In this document: positions 62,688 through 64,000 of the stretch, in pieces
Layout: every line of letters starts with the position of its first letter
Position numbering within the stretch: position 1 is the stretch's first letter
NCBI GenBank assembly: GCA_017473015.1
Contig: JAFUNP010000007.1
Coordinates: 1 to 64,000 of the forward strand
Direction of reading: 5' to 3'
DNA from: Oscillospiraceae bacterium
GTDB taxonomy: Bacteria > Bacillota > Clostridia > Oscillospirales > Ruminococcaceae
Length of the DNA stretch: 64,000 nt
Made by a program: the position numbers and the translations under genes
The notes under the pieces: generated by a model
The model's database searches: none
What the model was told of the DNA's origin: nothing
The model's input: the letters and a program-made list of their open reading frames with translations, nothing else

Positions 62688-63233
62688 ATGATAAATTCAA
62701 TCAAAAAACTGTGGGATATGTTTACAACACTTTTAGTGTTGGTAGTAGTTGTGCTGGCGATACTTTTGGTGGGTATGCGCTTTGCAGGTTTTCAGGTGTT
62801 TACAGTTCTCTCAGGCTCGATGGAGCCTGCATACCACACAGGTTCTGTAATATATGTAAAGGAAGTTGATTACACCACCCTTCAGCCAGGGGATGTTATC
62901 ACCTTTATGATAAGTGAAGATATGGTGGCTACCCACCGTATTGTAGGTGTTGTACCTGATGATGAGGACCCCTCAGTTCTCCGCTACCGCACCAAAGGTG
63001 ATGCCAACGATGCCGAAGACGGCACACTGGTCCACTACAAAAATATAATCGGTTCTCCGGTGTTCACTATTCCTTATCTGGGGTATGTGGCCAGTTATAT
63101 CCAGAACCCTCCCGGCTCTTACATAGCCATCGCCGGCGCAGCATTTATCCTTATGCTGTCCTTCCTGCCGGACCTTTTCGCCAAAGATGATGACGAAGAA
63201 GAAAAATCAGACAAAAAAGTTTTCAAAGCCTGA
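62688..63233 (+). CDS. sipW: SipW-type signal peptidase I
   Basis: SipW-type peptidases cleave the signal peptides of a special set of secreted matrix/fibre proteins (TasA, camelysin-like). This 181-residue protein has an N-terminal membrane helix (about 12-31), the nucleophile in LSGSMEP (Ser44) and ATHRIVG (His83) where common bacterial type I peptidases have Lys, i.e. the ER/archaeal-like Ser-His form. A second hydrophobic helix (near 145-165) precedes an acidic-basic tail. A SipW-cognate substrate gene follows 418 bp later, which supports the assignment. Confidence 0.92.
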   Translation: MINSIKKLWDMFTTLLVLVVVVLAILLVGMRFAGFQVFTVLSGSMEPAYHTGSVIYVKEVDYTTLQPGDVITFMISEDMVATHRIVGVVPDDEDPSVLRYRTKGDANDAEDGTLVHYKNIIGSPVFTIPYLGYVASYIQNPPGSYIAIAGAAFILMLSFLPDLFAKDDDEEEKSDKKVFKA

Positions 63234-63250
63234 TTCCCCCTCTCTCCAAC

Positions 63251-63388
63251 GTAGGGGCGATTCACGAATCGCCCGGTTACAACCCCACGTAGGGGACGAT
63301 GCCCATATCGTCCCGTTGACAAACATCGCGTAGGGGACGGGTTCCCCGTCCCGAATACCCTTTGTAGGGAATGGTCTTGACCGTTCCA
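63251..63388. repeat. cluster of four GTAGGG hairpin units
   Basis: Units start at 63251, 63289, 63330 and 63364. Each has GTAGGG, then a stem of its own sequence (GGCGATT/AATCGCC, GACGAT/ATCGTC, GACGGG/CCGTC, AATGGTC/GACCGTT) and a CCC or TTCC end. The left arm differs among units but always pairs with its own right arm. They lie between sipW and its likely substrate gene. Confidence 0.75.
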
Positions 63389-63600
63389 CAAAATCAATCC
63401 CACACCAATGGGACCCAAATTTGAATAAGAAATGTTTTGCATCGCCGCCCCGGTGAATGCGAACTGGAAAACCCGCATGGCTTTGCATGCCGCCCGCCGT
63501 AGTTCTGCGCCGTCCCGCAGGACGGAAAGCACTTCTCCACAGGGCACGCAGAACACGCAGACACAGGCGGGCGCACCATTCAATCTCATGGCAACGCTGT
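63389..63600. other. repeat-rich spacer before the SipW-cognate gene
   Basis: No gene is seen. The stretch has a CCGTCC/GGACGG hairpin near 63509-63524 and an AATAAGAAATG segment resembling 16919-16929. It probably contains the promoter of the downstream gene, but no box is convincing. Confidence 0.4.
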
Positions 63601-63650
63601 GCGAAATATTCTTAGAATAAAAATATATCTTATAGAAAGGAAAAACAAAA

Positions 63651-64000
63651 ATGAAAAAAGCAAAAAAAGTGCTGGCATTATTCCTTGCAGCAGTAATGCT
63701 GGTATGCACAACAGTAGCAGCAACAGTTGCTTACCTGACATCACAGACTGAAATTGTGAACAATACATTCACAGTCGGTAATGTTGTAATCACACTTGAC
63801 GAAGAAGATGTTGATAAAGACAAAGTGACAGCAGATAACAACACAGATCACAACAATGGTCAGCAGCGTGACCGTGCAAATGTGTATCATCTGATGCCTG
63901 GTAAGTCTTATGACAAAGATCCAACAGTATGGGTAGAGGCAAACAGTGAGAATTGTTATGTATATGTAAAAGTTGTAAACAATATTGCAGGTATTGAAGC
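63651..64000 (+). CDS. SipW-cognate secreted protein (partial, runs off the window)
   Basis: The gene starts with GAAAGGA ahead of ATG at 63651 and stays open to the window end (116 codons). The N-terminus is a SipW-type signal peptide: basic MKKAKK, a hydrophobic core LALFLAAVMLVCTTVAA, then TVAYLTSQTEIVNNTFTVGNV, the hallmark stretch after the cleavage site in TasA/camelysin-like proteins. The mature part is acidic and Asn/Asp-rich (DEEDVDKDK, NNTDHNNGQQ) with strands such as YVYVKVVNNI. It is most likely a secreted matrix or fibre subunit. The rest and its genes are outside the window. Confidence 0.85.
   Translation, partial: MKKAKKVLALFLAAVMLVCTTVAATVAYLTSQTEIVNNTFTVGNVVITLDEEDVDKDKVTADNNTDHNNGQQRDRANVYHLMPGKSYDKDPTVWVEANSENCYVYVKVVNNIAGIE

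Noticed and set aside
63251-63388. Possible CRISPR array
   Set aside because: The units are self-complementary hairpins of 24-27 bp with stems that differ, with irregular spacing and no constant repeat-spacer pattern or cas genes.

Overview
The window looks like a chromosomal segment of an anaerobic, low-to-moderate GC Gram-positive, most likely a spore-forming Clostridia (Oscillospiraceae/Ruminococcaceae-like). The pointers are a SpoIIE phosphatase, AddAB instead of RecBCD, a T-box leader before aspS, an energy-coupling-factor (ECF) transporter, a SipW-type signal peptidase, BadF/HgdC-type radical-enzyme activators, a GGGtGRT/NifU-like pair, and AT-rich intergenic DNA with sigma-A promoters and Clostridia-style hairpin repeats. 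No rRNA, tRNA, CRISPR array, prophage or transposase was seen. This is mostly core genome with accessory islets.

Layout. 0.3-6 kb: an orphan hypothetical gene, secA, then a NifU-like Fe-S scaffold paired with a GGGtGRT protein. 6.2-11.4 kb: a free-standing 82-residue Cys-rich membrane peptide gene and a complete branched-chain amino-acid ABC operon (livK-H-M-G-F). 11.6-19.3 kb: small housekeeping and membrane genes (peptide deformylase, CPBP protease, exonuclease III, radical SAM protein, GNAT, tadA, YqeY, alpha/beta hydrolase). 19.4-21.5 kb: aspS behind a T-box that appears to carry two stem I apical modules. 22-29 kb: addBA and a DUF378 gene. 29.4-34.3 kb: a two-gene acyl-CoA dehydratase activator-like unit and a methyltransferase. 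34.4-41.1 kb: spoIIE, trpS, gltX, a 54-residue membrane protein and an MFS transporter. 41.5-47.5 kb: prs-pth-EamA-mfd. 47.6-51.9 kb: typA and ruvCAB. 52.2-57.8 kb: glmM, an rRNA-type methyltransferase, ecfA1-ecfA2-ecfT and truA. 58.2-62.4 kb: DUF5711, CvpA and a ClpE-like ATPase. 62.7-64 kb: sipW and the first part of a SipW-cognate secreted protein that runs off the window.

The genes fall into translation (aspS, gltX, trpS, pth, tadA, truA, def, typA), DNA repair and recombination (addAB, mfd, ruvCAB, xth), envelope and export (secA, glmM, sipW, spoIIE) and nutrient uptake (liv, ecf, MFS, EamA). Intergenic DNA is rich in hairpin repeats. The most interesting are a ~147-bp element present twice (before glmM and before the DUF5711 gene) whose stems differ by compensatory changes, and a cluster of four GTAGGG-type hairpins in front of the SipW substrate gene. 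Other leads are the double-module T-box and a pair of TTATGCATAA palindromes 21 bp apart before sipW.
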